Assembly (NCBI GenBank): GCA_002448715.1
Contig: DJZU01000079.1
Location: 1-19,271 of the forward strand
Length of the DNA stretch: 19,271 nucleotides
Origin: Candidatus Neomicrothrix sp. UBA6944
Lineage (GTDB): Bacteria; Actinomycetota; Acidimicrobiia; Acidimicrobiales; Poriferisodalaceae
Reading direction: 5' to 3'
The notes under the pieces were generated by a model. It was not told where the DNA came from, made no database searches, and saw only the letters and a list, made by a program, of their open reading frames with translations. A program made the translations under genes and the position numbers. Every line of letters starts with the position of its first letter. Positions within the stretch are counted from its first letter, which is position 1. Below are positions 6,259 through 14,989 of the stretch, piece after piece.

Positions 6259-9002
6259 GGGGTCCACGGGTCGACGCTGGAACACGTTGGACCCTGGTCA
6301 TTGTTGTCGCGACGGTCATCATTAGTTTGGGTTTGTCGCTTGTTGGCGCGAGAACATTTTTGCGGTCTGACACGGTTTTGCGATGGGCCCCATGGAATGA
6401 AAGCCAGCCGATAGATCTTGAACTGACCTCTATTCCAGTAGCTGATCCGGTGGATTCGGGATTTCCTGCACAGGAATTGTTCTATCGGCAAGTCGCGGAT
6501 GGCGATTTAGCTTGGTGGAATCCTTATCCGGCAGGCGGAACTCCGTTGGCTTCGGTTCCACATCAGGGTTTGTTTGATCCTCTGAATTTGCCGTTCTTAC
6601 TACTTCCAGATCGCGTAGCGCCTGCTTGGGTAAAGCTGCTTGAACTCTCAGTCGCCCTTGGAGGGGCGTTTCTGTTGCTCAGGAACGTCGGAGTCTCCCG
6701 CTCACCTTCGTTGGTAGCTGGATTTATTTACGCGTTTAGCGGCTTTCAAACAGTCTGGACGAATTGGCCTCAAAGTCATGTTGGGGCTTATTTGCCGTGG
6801 CTGTTGTGGGCATCTGAGCGTCTTTTACGCAAGCGCAATATGTCTTCGTGCTTTGCGATTTCGTTTGTTACCTGCTCAATGCTTCTTGCAGGATTTCCAG
6901 CGCTGACAAGTTGGGGCGTGGCTTTGATGTTGCTGTGGCTCGTCTTGCGTTCTCGGACTGAGTTCCGAACGGAAGGGCAAACACTCGGTTTGGTTGTTTC
7001 CGCTGTTGGGTCTGTGATTGTCGGCGCCGGACTTGCTGCTTGGCAGTTGTTGCCGTTTCTTTCTCAGTTACAAGCTACTGATCTCGCTCATCGTGCCCAG
7101 ACGGTCGCTGACCATCTTTCCTCTTCGTTGATTGCGACGGTTGCGATTCCGACCGCTTTCGGTTCGCACGCGCAGGGTTTTTTCTACGGCGACCGCAATT
7201 ACATTGAGACCTGCGCTTTTCTTGGCGCAGGGGCAACAGTGCTTGCTGCAGCGGCCATCTTTTCGCGCCCTTCATCGACTGTTTCCAGATCTATTACTGG
7301 AATCATCGCCGCTTTACTGAGTTTGGTCACCATCTTGATCTTCGGTGGGGGGCCTCTTTTGGCTATGGCACAGAGATTTCCCGTTTTCGATTCAAATTTT
7401 GTGGGCCGAATGCGTTCAATTTGGCTTCTCCTGCTCGCATTATTGGTTGGTCTTGGACTGGAAGCGCTGAGGTCTAGCGACAACAGTCGCTTCGGACTTG
7501 ATGTTCAAAGGTGGCGTTTTCAGGTAATTGGGGTCTCTGTTGTCTCGCTCGCGTCGATCTTCGGTGTCGTGTACGTGTTGCGTCGCGCATCTCAGGAGGG
7601 ACATTTATTTGAAGTTGGGCGAGCGGTAGTCGTAGCAGGAGTCGCAGCAGCAGTTGTTATCTGCGCTGTCGCGTTGCGGAGCAGGGTGGGGGATTTCCTT
7701 CCTGTAATAGTTGCTGTTGTTGCCGCTGTGGAGATCCTTGTTTTTGTCACTCCGTTTTGGCCTAGCGAGGTCCCTGAACGGCACTATCCCACTACTCCAG
7801 CTCACGAGTTTCTTGCCGATCAAGCCGTTGGTGATCGAATAGCTACACATGACTTAGCCTTCTACGCGGGCACGACGACTCACTATGGGATTCGAACCAT
7901 TACTGGCCATGTGTTTCATCAGCCAACGTGGAGGGATCTACTAGTTGCCATCGATCCGGAGGCGTTCGAACGGTCGTACACGTTTTCGTTTCTCGAATTT
8001 TTTGATGTGAGTCGTTTGGAGTCTTCGGTATTGGATCGGATGGCGGTGAAGTGGCTTGTCACTCAAGTCGATTTTCCGTTACCGGGAAATCCTTTCGTGA
8101 TCTCTGAGGGCACTACCGTTCGGGGACTCAAACGGGGAGCGGCTCTCCAGGTGGCGGTGGACTCGCGACCAATCCGTGGTGTTGAACTTGAGGTCGTCGA
8201 GGATTTCATTACCGATGACCTTGCCGGACGTCTGAGGGTCGAAATTGTTGCACCTGATGGCACGATTCGCACTGGGCGTCGCCACATTCGAGGATTTTTG
8301 CCGGCGGGCCGGCACTGGATACCAGTCGCTGCAGAGGATCTGCCAGTCGGTGGCGAAATGATGATCCGGATCAGAGTTGACGCTGACGACGGGATTTTGA
8401 AGTTGCGATCCGATGATTCTGGGGCACCGGCGTTGAACGGAATGGAATTCGCTGGGGAATCGCTTCGTTTGGCATATGCCGATGATGTCGTCATCTGGGA
8501 GAATTTGAACGTATTGGAACGCTTCCGGTTCGCATCTGAGGGGCTGGTTGTTCCTGACGGCAGCGACAGGGTTCGAGTGTTGCAATCCCCTCTTCCCCCT
8601 GAGGTGGTGGTGCTCTCCGAACAGTCGTCTCACTTAACTGGTGTTGTTGGATCTGAGGCAGTAATTACACAAGTAGATGATCAGTTAGATCGTCTCGCAA
8701 TTTCGGTCAGTGCGCCTGCTGCAGGGTGGTTGGTGGTCGCGGACGCGATGCAGAGCGGTTGGCATGCAACGGTAAATGGATTGTCTCGACCGTTGGTTGC
8801 GGCTGATCACGCGTTGGTCGCTGTGCCTATACCCGAGGGGGTTAGCGCCATCACTTTGGAGTACAGGCCGCCAGGTTTGCGAGCTGGGGTGACAATTTCC
8901 ATGGCGTCGCTGGCCCTTATTTTATTGTTGGCGTTAGGTGGTGCACGGAGAAAGAGTGCTGCTCAAAAATCTGGGTCTGATCCTTCTTCGGTGTTGCTGT
9001 AA
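6255..9002 (+). CDS. Large YfhO-like multi-pass membrane protein, putative GT-C glycosyltransferase
   Basis: About 915 residues from the GTG at 6255, which overlaps the rmlA stop as GTGA. A TTG at 6234 would add seven residues. Seen: an N-terminal helix, a first outer loop with LRSDTVLRWAPWNE and WWNPYPAGGTPL, then about 11-12 hydrophobic segments to around residue 500. A soluble extracytoplasmic region and a last helix follow; the end (AAGWLVVADAMQSGWHATVNG, then ITLEYRPPGLRAG) is characteristic of YfhO proteins. In Bacillus and Listeria, YfhO-type proteins are thought to glycosylate teichoic acids using undecaprenyl-linked sugar. Coupling to rmlA and proximity to a GT2 enzyme fit a step in surface-glycan decoration outside the membrane. 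The last 40 bases overlap the convergent GT2 gene. Sugar and acceptor unknown. Confidence 0.85.
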   Translation: MRGPRVDAGTRWTLVIVVATVIISLGLSLVGARTFLRSDTVLRWAPWNESQPIDLELTSIPVADPVDSGFPAQELFYRQVADGDLAWWNPYPAGGTPLASVPHQGLFDPLNLPFLLLPDRVAPAWVKLLELSVALGGAFLLLRNVGVSRSPSLVAGFIYAFSGFQTVWTNWPQSHVGAYLPWLLWASERLLRKRNMSSCFAISFVTCSMLLAGFPALTSWGVALMLLWLVLRSRTEFRTEGQTLGLVVSAVGSVIVGAGLAAWQLLPFLSQLQATDLAHRAQTVADHLSSSLIATVAIPTAFGSHAQGFFYGDRNYIETCAFLGAGATVLAAAAIFSRPSSTVSRSITGIIAALLSLVTILIFGGGPLLAMAQRFPVFDSNFVGRMRSIWLLLLALLVGLGLEALRSSDNSRFGLDVQRWRFQVIGVSVVSLASIFGVVYVLRRASQEGHLFEVGRAVVVAGVAAAVVICAVALRSRVGDFLPVIVAVVAAVEILVFVTPFWPSEVPERHYPTTPAHEFLADQAVGDRIATHDLAFYAGTTTHYGIRTITGHVFHQPTWRDLLVAIDPEAFERSYTFSFLEFFDVSRLESSVLDRMAVKWLVTQVDFPLPGNPFVISEGTTVRGLKRGAALQVAVDSRPIRGVELEVVEDFITDDLAGRLRVEIVAPDGTIRTGRRHIRGFLPAGRHWIPVAAEDLPVGGEMMIRIRVDADDGILKLRSDDSGAPALNGMEFAGESLRLAYADDVVIWENLNVLERFRFASEGLVVPDGSDRVRVLQSPLPPEVVVLSEQSSHLTGVVGSEAVITQVDDQLDRLAISVSAPAAGWLVVADAMQSGWHATVNGLSRPLVAADHALVAVPIPEGVSAITLEYRPPGLRAGVTISMASLALILLLALGGARRKSAAQKSGSDPSSVLL

Positions 9003-9979
9003 CTTCCGAGCGAGAGTTCTATATTTCGGACCCGGCGAAGGACCCGTTCGGTAATAACCCGGTTGGTTCTAAGCAAGTCTGCAAGCAATCCCAGCATGAG
9101 CATTTGCACCGAAACGAGTAGGCAAACGGCTCCGACTATAAGTGACTGGATATGTCCTTCTCCACCAGCGCTCAGGTAATACCAGCCGAATCGTCCAAAA
9201 AGTATGAGACCGACCGCGGCGAACACGGCAGCTGGAATGTTGAAGAAACGGAGAGGCTTATGCATGGCGTATACCCGGGAGATAGTTCCTGCTGACCTTC
9301 GAACGTACTGGCGTTTTGAGCGAAATAGGCGCGACGGGCGAGTAGTTGGATTTACTCCGATGGGCACATCTGCAACCTTTAGGTCGGAACGGCCTGCTTG
9401 GATGAGGCTTTCTAGTGTGTATGTGAAATGGGAGACGACGTTAACTTGAAGAGCCGCTTCTTTGGTATAGGCCCTGAATCCTGAGGTGACGTCTGAAACG
9501 TGCGTCGCTGATGCCTGCCGCACAACCCAGGATCCGACTCTTTGTAACAATTTCTTTAACAGCGAGAATTCTTCGTGGTTGGCTATGTCTCTGGTTCCAA
9601 CGACAAGGTCGGCGTTGCCTTTGCATATAGGTTCCACTAAACGTGGAATGTCAGATGCTGCATACTGGTTGTCGGCGTCTGTGTTGACGATCACATCAGC
9701 TCCAAGTTGCAACGATGCGTCAAGGCCTGCCTGAAAGGCGACTGCTAGCCCCTTGTTGTTAGCTAATTGCACGACCATGTCGACGCCGTGCGCTTTAGCG
9801 ACTTCAGCAGTTCGGTCACTTGATCCATCGTCGATGACCACCCAAAGGACGTCATCGAAGCCGCTGACCGACCTGGGTAAGTCCCTCAACGTGGTCGGTA
9901 GCGTCTCAGCTTCGTTGAAGCATGGAATTTGGATGACGAGGCGCACTTCCCCATTCTGGTAGACGAATGGACTAGACAC
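8963..9979 (-). CDS. Family 2 glycosyltransferase (polyprenyl-phosphate sugar transferase-like) with C-terminal membrane anchor
   Basis: A 338-residue GT-A fold enzyme. Seen: IQIPCFNEAETLP (16-28), VVIDDGSSD (47-55), NNKGLAVAFQAG (74-85), the DAD metal motif at 101-103 (DADNQY), and DVTSGFRAY (163-171), the signature of dolichyl/polyprenyl-phosphate sugar synthases. Two hydrophobic segments (about 246-270 and 277-301) anchor the C-terminus. It probably loads a sugar from a nucleotide donor onto undecaprenyl phosphate at the inner face. The convergent YfhO-like protein is a plausible user of that lipid-linked sugar (inference). The start is a GTG at 9979 with no clear ribosome binding site. 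The 3' end runs 40 bases into the YfhO-like gene on the opposite strand. Confidence 0.9.
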   Translation of the reverse strand: MSSPFVYQNGEVRLVIQIPCFNEAETLPTTLRDLPRSVSGFDDVLWVVIDDGSSDRTAEVAKAHGVDMVVQLANNKGLAVAFQAGLDASLQLGADVIVNTDADNQYAASDIPRLVEPICKGNADLVVGTRDIANHEEFSLLKKLLQRVGSWVVRQASATHVSDVTSGFRAYTKEAALQVNVVSHFTYTLESLIQAGRSDLKVADVPIGVNPTTRPSRLFRSKRQYVRRSAGTISRVYAMHKPLRFFNIPAAVFAAVGLILFGRFGWYYLSAGGEGHIQSLIVGAVCLLVSVQMLMLGLLADLLRTNRVITERVLRRVRNIELSLGSYSNTEEGSDPDF

Positions 9980-10023
9980 ATGGCGGGTGATTATTCATTT
10001 CCCAAATTGATTGAACTGGGAGT

Positions 10024-10029
10024 AAGGGA
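10024..10029 (+). promoter_or_regulatory. Ribosome binding site that fixes the crotonase gene start
   Basis: AAGGGA lies 7 nt before the ATG at 10037. The open frame extends upstream to 9929, but that part overlaps the divergent glycosyltransferase start and resembles no crotonase N-terminus. Confidence 0.75.
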
Positions 10030-10036
10030 AAAACTG

Positions 10037-10816
10037 ATGAGCGACGAAGCTACCTATGAGTTGGACGGACATATCGCGACAATTACTTACAACCGTCCTG
10101 AGTCTCTGAATGCTATTAACGGCGCAATGCGTGAGTGTTTGAACGCCGCATGGCTGGAGTTTTACAACGATCCGGAGGCGTGGGTTGTGGTGTTGACCGG
10201 AGCTGGTCGGGCCTTCTGCGCTGGGGCAGATCTGCGACCGGGTCAAGGTAACTCCGCGGGTACTTGGCCGGGGAGTTACTTCGAGATTCCTACTATCAAT
10301 AGTTTTGAGAGTGGCTTGGAGTTGTGGAAGCCGACCATAGCTGCGGTAAACGGCGCGTGTATCGGCTATGGGTTGACTGGCGCGATTGCGACTGATTTTT
10401 TGTTGGCGTCAGATCGAGCCGTGTTCGGTATGCCAGAAGTGAAAGTTGGAGTGCCAACGATTGTTGGCTCTATGCGTATTCCGTCCAAGGTGGCGTGGGC
10501 TGACGCTATGGAAATTTTGTTGACGGGTGACAATATTGATGCTGAGCAGGCGGCTGGCATTGGGTTGGCATGGCGAGTGTTCCCTCATGAAGATTTGATG
10601 GATGAGGCGTATGCGCTGGCCCATCGGTTATGTCAAGGCGCTCCCTTGGCGGTCCGAGCTGTGAAGGAGGTCGCTACTCGTTCTCAACGCATGGGGTGGA
10701 TAGAAGCAGTACGTATGGGCGAGAGCATCCGGCGCATTGTTGGGGGCAGCGAAGACGCTCAAGAGGGAGTGGACGCGTTTAGAGAAAAGCGTTCCCCGGA
10801 GTGGAAGGGTCGTTAA
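10037..10816 (+). CDS. Enoyl-CoA hydratase/isomerase (crotonase) family protein
   Basis: 259 residues, the normal size for a crotonase. Seen: ATITYNRPESLNAIN (14-28), the oxyanion-hole segment TGAGRAFCAGADL (54-66), the second oxyanion region NGACIGYGLTGA (105-116), FGMPEVKVGVP (130-140), and a C-terminal helix set (GAPLAVRAVKE). Classical enoyl-CoA hydratase uses two glutamates. Here the second is kept as Glu134, but the first position (GGGxEL in the rat enzyme) reads GYGLTG with Thr114. It may thus be an isomerase or another acyl-CoA lyase, or a one-glutamate hydratase. It stands alone between a glycosyltransferase and a convergent membrane protein, so context does not set the substrate. 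Family certain, reaction open. Confidence 0.88.
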   Translation: MSDEATYELDGHIATITYNRPESLNAINGAMRECLNAAWLEFYNDPEAWVVVLTGAGRAFCAGADLRPGQGNSAGTWPGSYFEIPTINSFESGLELWKPTIAAVNGACIGYGLTGAIATDFLLASDRAVFGMPEVKVGVPTIVGSMRIPSKVAWADAMEILLTGDNIDAEQAAGIGLAWRVFPHEDLMDEAYALAHRLCQGAPLAVRAVKEVATRSQRMGWIEAVRMGESIRRIVGGSEDAQEGVDAFREKRSPEWKGR

Positions 10817-10856
10817 CCACTTCTGCTGTTGAGCGCAGCGCATGACCTCCAGTTAT

Positions 10857-11678
10857 TTACGTTTCGAGGAGGAGGCGAGCGACGACATCAGTGCCGAACG
10901 CTGTCAATATCGCCAGGTAGAGAAGCCCCGTGGCAGCCATCACAGCAGCGTATTGGCGCTCGCGTAGCGCAGCGCGAGTGACAAGTACCAATGCCCCGGT
11001 GGTCACTGCACACGCCGCCCAAAACCATCCGAGCATTCCTCCGTAGCTGTCATCGATGGCCCCAGACAGGACGGAGAACATTCCGGTTGGGATGAGCAGG
11101 AGACCGACTTCCACGGGCCAAAGTTTTCCCACCCATGAGACTTGTTCAATTAAGGGCTCTCTTCTGAGTCCGGGTTGCACCAAGTACCAATGACCCAAGA
11201 GCATGGCGTCGGTTACCGAACCTAAGAAAGCTGCTCCGATTACTATTCGAGCTGTCTGCAGTAGCTCGTTTCCACCACCGCTTGTACCCGCTGCAATAAG
11301 GCCTATAAGCCCGATGAGGGGAGCGATGAGATCCCACTGCGGGTTGTAACTGGTGTTTCTTCCACGAGTGGGAGTTACTTCGCTTGCTTGTTTGATGGGT
11401 CGCCGCGTAATGGATAGCAGCAGTGTGCCAGTAGCAATGATCGCAACTGCGGCGGCGGCTAAGTCCCGGATGGCTTCCGAAGCCCATCCGTAGCCAGCTA
11501 TTGCAGCCAACGCGGCGATCGTCGCGTAGCTCGCTCGTAGAAGCCAGCCGTAGCCCGGGCCTACTTCTTTGCGGCGCGTCGTCACCCACAAGAATAGGAG
11601 GCCGCCCGTTGCCCACTGCAGCAACACTGTTGCGGCGTCGAGCTGCGGACCGGCTGGCATCGTCGGAAGTGTAGTCAC
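10857..11678 (-). CDS. Unknown integral membrane protein, about eight helices, downstream of lipB-lipA
   Basis: I do not recognise a named family. The 273 residues carry eight hydrophobic segments (about 15-33, 45-65, 68-90, 116-131, 143-166, 187-208, 213-234, 242-265) with short polar loops. Notable features are a basic loop after helix 3 (TRRPIKQ, then TPTRGRN), a GGG turn at 134-136, and GHWYLVQPGLRREPL beginning at 162, where a His lies at the membrane edge. A heme or quinone role would be speculation. The start is a GTG 12 bp after the lipB-lipA stop; an in-frame ATG at 11660 is possible. The gap implies co-transcription with lipoate genes. It converges on the crotonase gene with a 40-bp gap. 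Confidence 0.7.
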   Translation of the reverse strand: MTTLPTMPAGPQLDAATVLLQWATGGLLFLWVTTRRKEVGPGYGWLLRASYATIAALAAIAGYGWASEAIRDLAAAAVAIIATGTLLLSITRRPIKQASEVTPTRGRNTSYNPQWDLIAPLIGLIGLIAAGTSGGGNELLQTARIVIGAAFLGSVTDAMLLGHWYLVQPGLRREPLIEQVSWVGKLWPVEVGLLLIPTGMFSVLSGAIDDSYGGMLGWFWAACAVTTGALVLVTRAALRERQYAAVMAATGLLYLAILTAFGTDVVARLLLET

Positions 11679-11690
11679 CTACGGTTGAGG

Positions 11691-13367
11691 TCAGACCGTT
11701 GTCGTAAATGATCGAAGGCTACGTGCGGCTTTGTGACTGGACCGCGTTAGTGGTCCAGCTTCTACATGTCGAATGCCGAGTTCTCGTGCTCGCTCAGCAA
11801 GCATTTGGAACGTTTGAGGGTTCACCCAACGTTGGACGGGTAAATGGTCACTGCTGGGGCGCAGGTACTGACCTATTGTCACAATTTCGACGCCTACAGA
11901 TGACAAGTCGCCGAGCGCGGAGATCAGTTCGTCATCGGTTTCGCCTAGTCCCGTCATCAGCCCTGATTTTGTTATGAGGCCACGCTCTTTTGCGCGAGCT
12001 AAAAGGGTGAGACTGCGCGCGTAACTAGCGTTGCTTCTCACGGCTCGTTGGAGCCTTGCCACGGTTTCTAAGTTGTGATTGACAACGTCAGGTCGTTCGG
12101 CGAGTACCGACTCCAATGGGGTGACTTGACCTCGGAAGTCGGGGATCAGAGTCTCCACGCTCACTTCAGAGTTCTGCTTCCGAATCGATCGTAAAGTTTC
12201 TACGAATCCGCTGGCTCCGCCATCGTTAAGGTCATCTCGCGCTACCGCGGTAATGACTACGTGGCTGAGGCCCATTTGCTTTACAGCTTGTGCTACCCGA
12301 TCGGGTTCTTGTTTATTTATAGGTTCGGGTTGCTGGGTGTCGACTAAGCAGAAACCGCAGGCGCGCGTGCAACGACTTCCATTGATCATGAAGGTTGCGG
12401 TGTGCTCTCCCCAACATTCATAAATGTTCGGGCATCCAGCTTCTTCGCAGACAGTGGTTAGGTCCAACGTTTGTATGGTTTTTCGTGTTCGGCGGTAGCC
12501 GCTGTTGAGGTCGATGCGGGCCTTCATCCACGCCGGCTTTCGTTCCGTTATCGCTACCCCATTACCAAGACCTAAGTCATCTAGCCGCCGTTGTCGTCGT
12601 CTCGTCGTTTTTCGATCTCGCAGGAGCACGGGCACTTCAGCTTTAGTCGGTGTGGTTTCAGCGTAAAGGTGCTGCAAGTCGTCCACGGTGCGTGTCATCT
12701 GTGGGAAGGCAGTTGTTGCTATATCGAATCCTTGGGTTCCCCAGGTCTCTATTGCTCTTGTGGAAATCTTGTCCACGACTTCGCTCATGGAGGCTTGTGA
12801 TCCTTCATTTCGTAAGTTAGTGACCGCAAATTCTTTGATTCCGCAGGGGACTATGTGATCGAACCACGAGAGGTCTGTGGTGACATTTAGAGCGAAGCCG
12901 TGCATGGTTCGGCCTCGACTCATACGCACGCCTATGGCCGCTATTTTTCGTGGCTGGCCGCTGGTGGGGGCAACCCATACTCCGGGGTAACGAGCAATTC
13001 GGCCGCAGTCTTTGAGTCCTAGGTCCTGTAGCGCGTCGATGAGAACTTGTTCGACTTGATGAACGTAGGCCTTGGTCTCGGTTATGCCCCCTCCCCTGCT
13101 CCCGGGTAGCGACAGGACTGGATAGCCGGTGAGTTGCCCTGGTCCATGGTAGGTAATGTCCCCTCCGCGATCGGTCCGCTCGTATGTTGCTCCCAACGTT
13201 GACGGGTTGGTCAGTAGGTTGGACATGTCAGCATTGGGACCGCCGGTGAAGACGTGTGGATGTTCGAGTAAGAGGAGGTGGTCGTCTGTGCTGGCATTGA
13301 AAAGTCGTCGTTGAAGATCGTGTGCCTCTCGGTACTCGACGCTGCCTAGCCACCGGACTCGAAGCAT
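11691..13367 (-). CDS. lipB-lipA: Bifunctional octanoyltransferase-lipoyl synthase (LipB-LipA fusion)
   Basis: A single 558-residue frame joins two lipoate enzymes normally made separately. Residues 1-~215 are LipB: DRGGDITYHGPGQL (66-79), Lys141 in RKIAAIGVR, HGFALNV (156-162) and the thioester Cys175 in IVPCGI. An Arg-rich linker (~216-275) follows. Residues ~276-558 are LipA: ERKPAWMK, the auxiliary-cluster cysteines 307, 312 and 318, the radical-SAM CxxxCxxC at 333, 337 and 340, then IPDFRG, NHNLETV, SGLMTGLGETD and the C-terminal RSS (542-544) with the serine cluster ligand. RSSHKA replaces the usual RSSYHA. The protein should place octanoate on an E2/GcvH lysine and then insert two sulfurs. 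It lies between lpd and an unknown membrane protein. No internal stop or frameshift is present; internal initiation cannot be excluded. Confidence 0.93.
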   Translation of the reverse strand: MLRVRWLGSVEYREAHDLQRRLFNASTDDHLLLLEHPHVFTGGPNADMSNLLTNPSTLGATYERTDRGGDITYHGPGQLTGYPVLSLPGSRGGGITETKAYVHQVEQVLIDALQDLGLKDCGRIARYPGVWVAPTSGQPRKIAAIGVRMSRGRTMHGFALNVTTDLSWFDHIVPCGIKEFAVTNLRNEGSQASMSEVVDKISTRAIETWGTQGFDIATTAFPQMTRTVDDLQHLYAETTPTKAEVPVLLRDRKTTRRRQRRLDDLGLGNGVAITERKPAWMKARIDLNSGYRRTRKTIQTLDLTTVCEEAGCPNIYECWGEHTATFMINGSRCTRACGFCLVDTQQPEPINKQEPDRVAQAVKQMGLSHVVITAVARDDLNDGGASGFVETLRSIRKQNSEVSVETLIPDFRGQVTPLESVLAERPDVVNHNLETVARLQRAVRSNASYARSLTLLARAKERGLITKSGLMTGLGETDDELISALGDLSSVGVEIVTIGQYLRPSSDHLPVQRWVNPQTFQMLAERARELGIRHVEAGPLTRSSHKAARSLRSFTTTV

Positions 13368-13417
13368 TTAGTTCAGAGCCTTCGTGGAGTTAGGTGTTGA
13401 TTTCACGGTGGTATAGG

Positions 13418-14821
13418 TCACCCGTGGAGGGTACGGCCAGCTAGCTCTAGAGCGGCTTCGCCGAACAGTTCTGAGAGCGTGGGGTGCGGTTGGATGAATT
13501 CTGCAATTTCGTCGACCTCAATTTCCCAATTGACCGCCAAATAGCCTTGGCTGAGTTGTTCCGTGGCGTGTGGGCCAATGAGATGGACCCCTAAGAGCTG
13601 ACCTGCTTGCCCATCGGGGCGGCGTTGCGCGACAAGTTTCACAATGCCTTCAGTCGTGTTGTGAATCAAAGCTCGGGCATTTCCTGCGAACCTATGTTGA
13701 CTCGTGACGACGTCGTATCCGAGGTCCATTGCTTGCTGTTCGGTGAGGCCTGCGTATGCGATTTCGGGGTGGCAGTAAATCGCCCAAGGGACTCGGGAAT
13801 AATTTATGAGGCGCGGGTTTTGACCCACGATGTCGCGAACAACGAGCATCGCTTCAGCAAATCCGACATGCGCCAATTGGGGTGTGCCAATCACATCTCC
13901 TATCGCGTATACATGTTGCAAGTTGGTTCGACAGAGCTCGTCGACGACCACGAATCCGTCTTCGTCAACCTCTATCGAAGTGTCTGAGACGCCTAGATGA
14001 TCGGTGAAAGGTCTTCTACCGACACACACCACCACCTTCTCTACGTCCAATTCTGTTCCATTGTTCAGGTGAACAACTGTTCCATCCTGGTGAGGGCTGT
14101 GGCTGTTCGCTGATGCGCATGTCACAACGTCAATGCCCCTCTTTTTGAAAGATCGTTGCAAGGATTTGGCTATGTCCGCGTCGGTTCCGGGTGCGAGCGT
14201 TTCGGTTGCTTCGACAACGGTGACCTGCGTTCCAAGATCGGACAGCATTGAGGCGAATTCACAGCCAATAGCTCCTCCTCCGATGATGGCGACGCTCGCG
14301 GGCAGACTGTTGAGTTCTAGCAACTCCTCAGATGTCAGTATCGTTTGGCCGTCCACGTCGAAGCCAGGGAGAGTTCTAGGCATTGAACCTGCGGCTATAA
14401 CAATGGATTCACCAGTTACAACTTTCCTGGATTCATCGTTAAGACTGATCTCCACGGCATGGTCGTCAGCTAATCTGCCGGTCCCCTCTAGCACTGTGAT
14501 GTCTTTACTTCCGACTAAATGAGTGATTCCTGTGAATAGCCGTTCCACGACGGCTCGTTTTCTTTCTTGAGCTACGGAAAAGTCGATGACCGGTTCTGGA
14601 GTATTGATTCCAAATTCTCCGGCATGGGCGACGGTCCGGTGTACCGCAGCGGTTTCCAATAGTTCTTTAGCAGGGATACAGCCTCGATGAAGGCAGGTGC
14701 CACCGATGCGATCACGTTCAATTAGAGCGACTTTTAGATCAGCAGCTACTGCGGCAAACGCTGCGGCGTAGCCAGAGGGTCCGCCTCCGATGACTACGAG
14801 ATCAAAGTCCTTGGAAGTCAT
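13418..14821 (-). CDS. lpdA: Dihydrolipoyl dehydrogenase (E3)
   Basis: A 467-residue flavoprotein disulfide reductase that reoxidises dihydrolipoyl groups of 2-oxoacid dehydrogenases and the glycine cleavage system with NAD+. Seen: FAD-binding GGGPSG (12-17), the redox pair Cys43/Cys48 in GGTCLHRGCIP, NAD-binding IGGGAIGCEF, the second FAD motif YAIGDV, and the C-terminal HPTLSE with the His446/Glu451 acid-base pair. LHRG replaces the common LNVG between the cysteines, which is tolerated in the family. The ATG is preceded by AGGAT at a 9-nt gap. It opens the minus-strand block lpd, lipB-lipA, membrane protein. No E1 or E2 gene is in view, so the host complex is unknown. Confidence 0.95.
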   Translation of the reverse strand: MTSKDFDLVVIGGGPSGYAAAFAAVAADLKVALIERDRIGGTCLHRGCIPAKELLETAAVHRTVAHAGEFGINTPEPVIDFSVAQERKRAVVERLFTGITHLVGSKDITVLEGTGRLADDHAVEISLNDESRKVVTGESIVIAAGSMPRTLPGFDVDGQTILTSEELLELNSLPASVAIIGGGAIGCEFASMLSDLGTQVTVVEATETLAPGTDADIAKSLQRSFKKRGIDVVTCASANSHSPHQDGTVVHLNNGTELDVEKVVVCVGRRPFTDHLGVSDTSIEVDEDGFVVVDELCRTNLQHVYAIGDVIGTPQLAHVGFAEAMLVVRDIVGQNPRLINYSRVPWAIYCHPEIAYAGLTEQQAMDLGYDVVTSQHRFAGNARALIHNTTEGIVKLVAQRRPDGQAGQLLGVHLIGPHATEQLSQGYLAVNWEIEVDEIAEFIQPHPTLSELFGEAALELAGRTLHG

Positions 14822-14886
14822 GGTGCTGTCATCCTAATAGACACGAAATAAAGTCTTGATCGTATTCGGGACTACCTGAACTTCGC

Positions 14887-14976
14887 CTAGATAGCGATAA
14901 GCACCTGTACAGCAAACGCGACAAGTATGGCGAGGCCAGTTACTAGTGCCGTGATTATTAACGCTCGCGTGCTCAC
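14887..14976 (-). CDS. Small single-helix membrane protein, 29 residues
   Basis: A GTG-started frame encodes 29 residues. It opens with a short polar head (MSTR) and continues as one hydrophobic helix (ALIITALVTGLAILVAFAVQ, then VLIAI) to a TAG stop. The composition, with no charge after Arg4, looks designed for the membrane rather than random. It fills part of the gap between lpd and the divergent thioredoxin-like gene, on the lpd strand and 65 bp upstream of it. No Shine-Dalgarno is evident. I recall similarly short Actinobacteria proteins with this look but cannot name a family. Chance is possible because short hydrophobic frames occur randomly. Confidence 0.5.
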   Translation of the reverse strand: MSTRALIITALVTGLAILVAFAVQVLIAI

Positions 14977-14989
14977 TTAGTCTGAATCT

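Noticed and set aside
9929..10036. N-terminal extension of the crotonase
   Set aside because: It overlaps the divergent glycosyltransferase start, lacks family similarity, and a good ribosome site lies just before ATG 10037.
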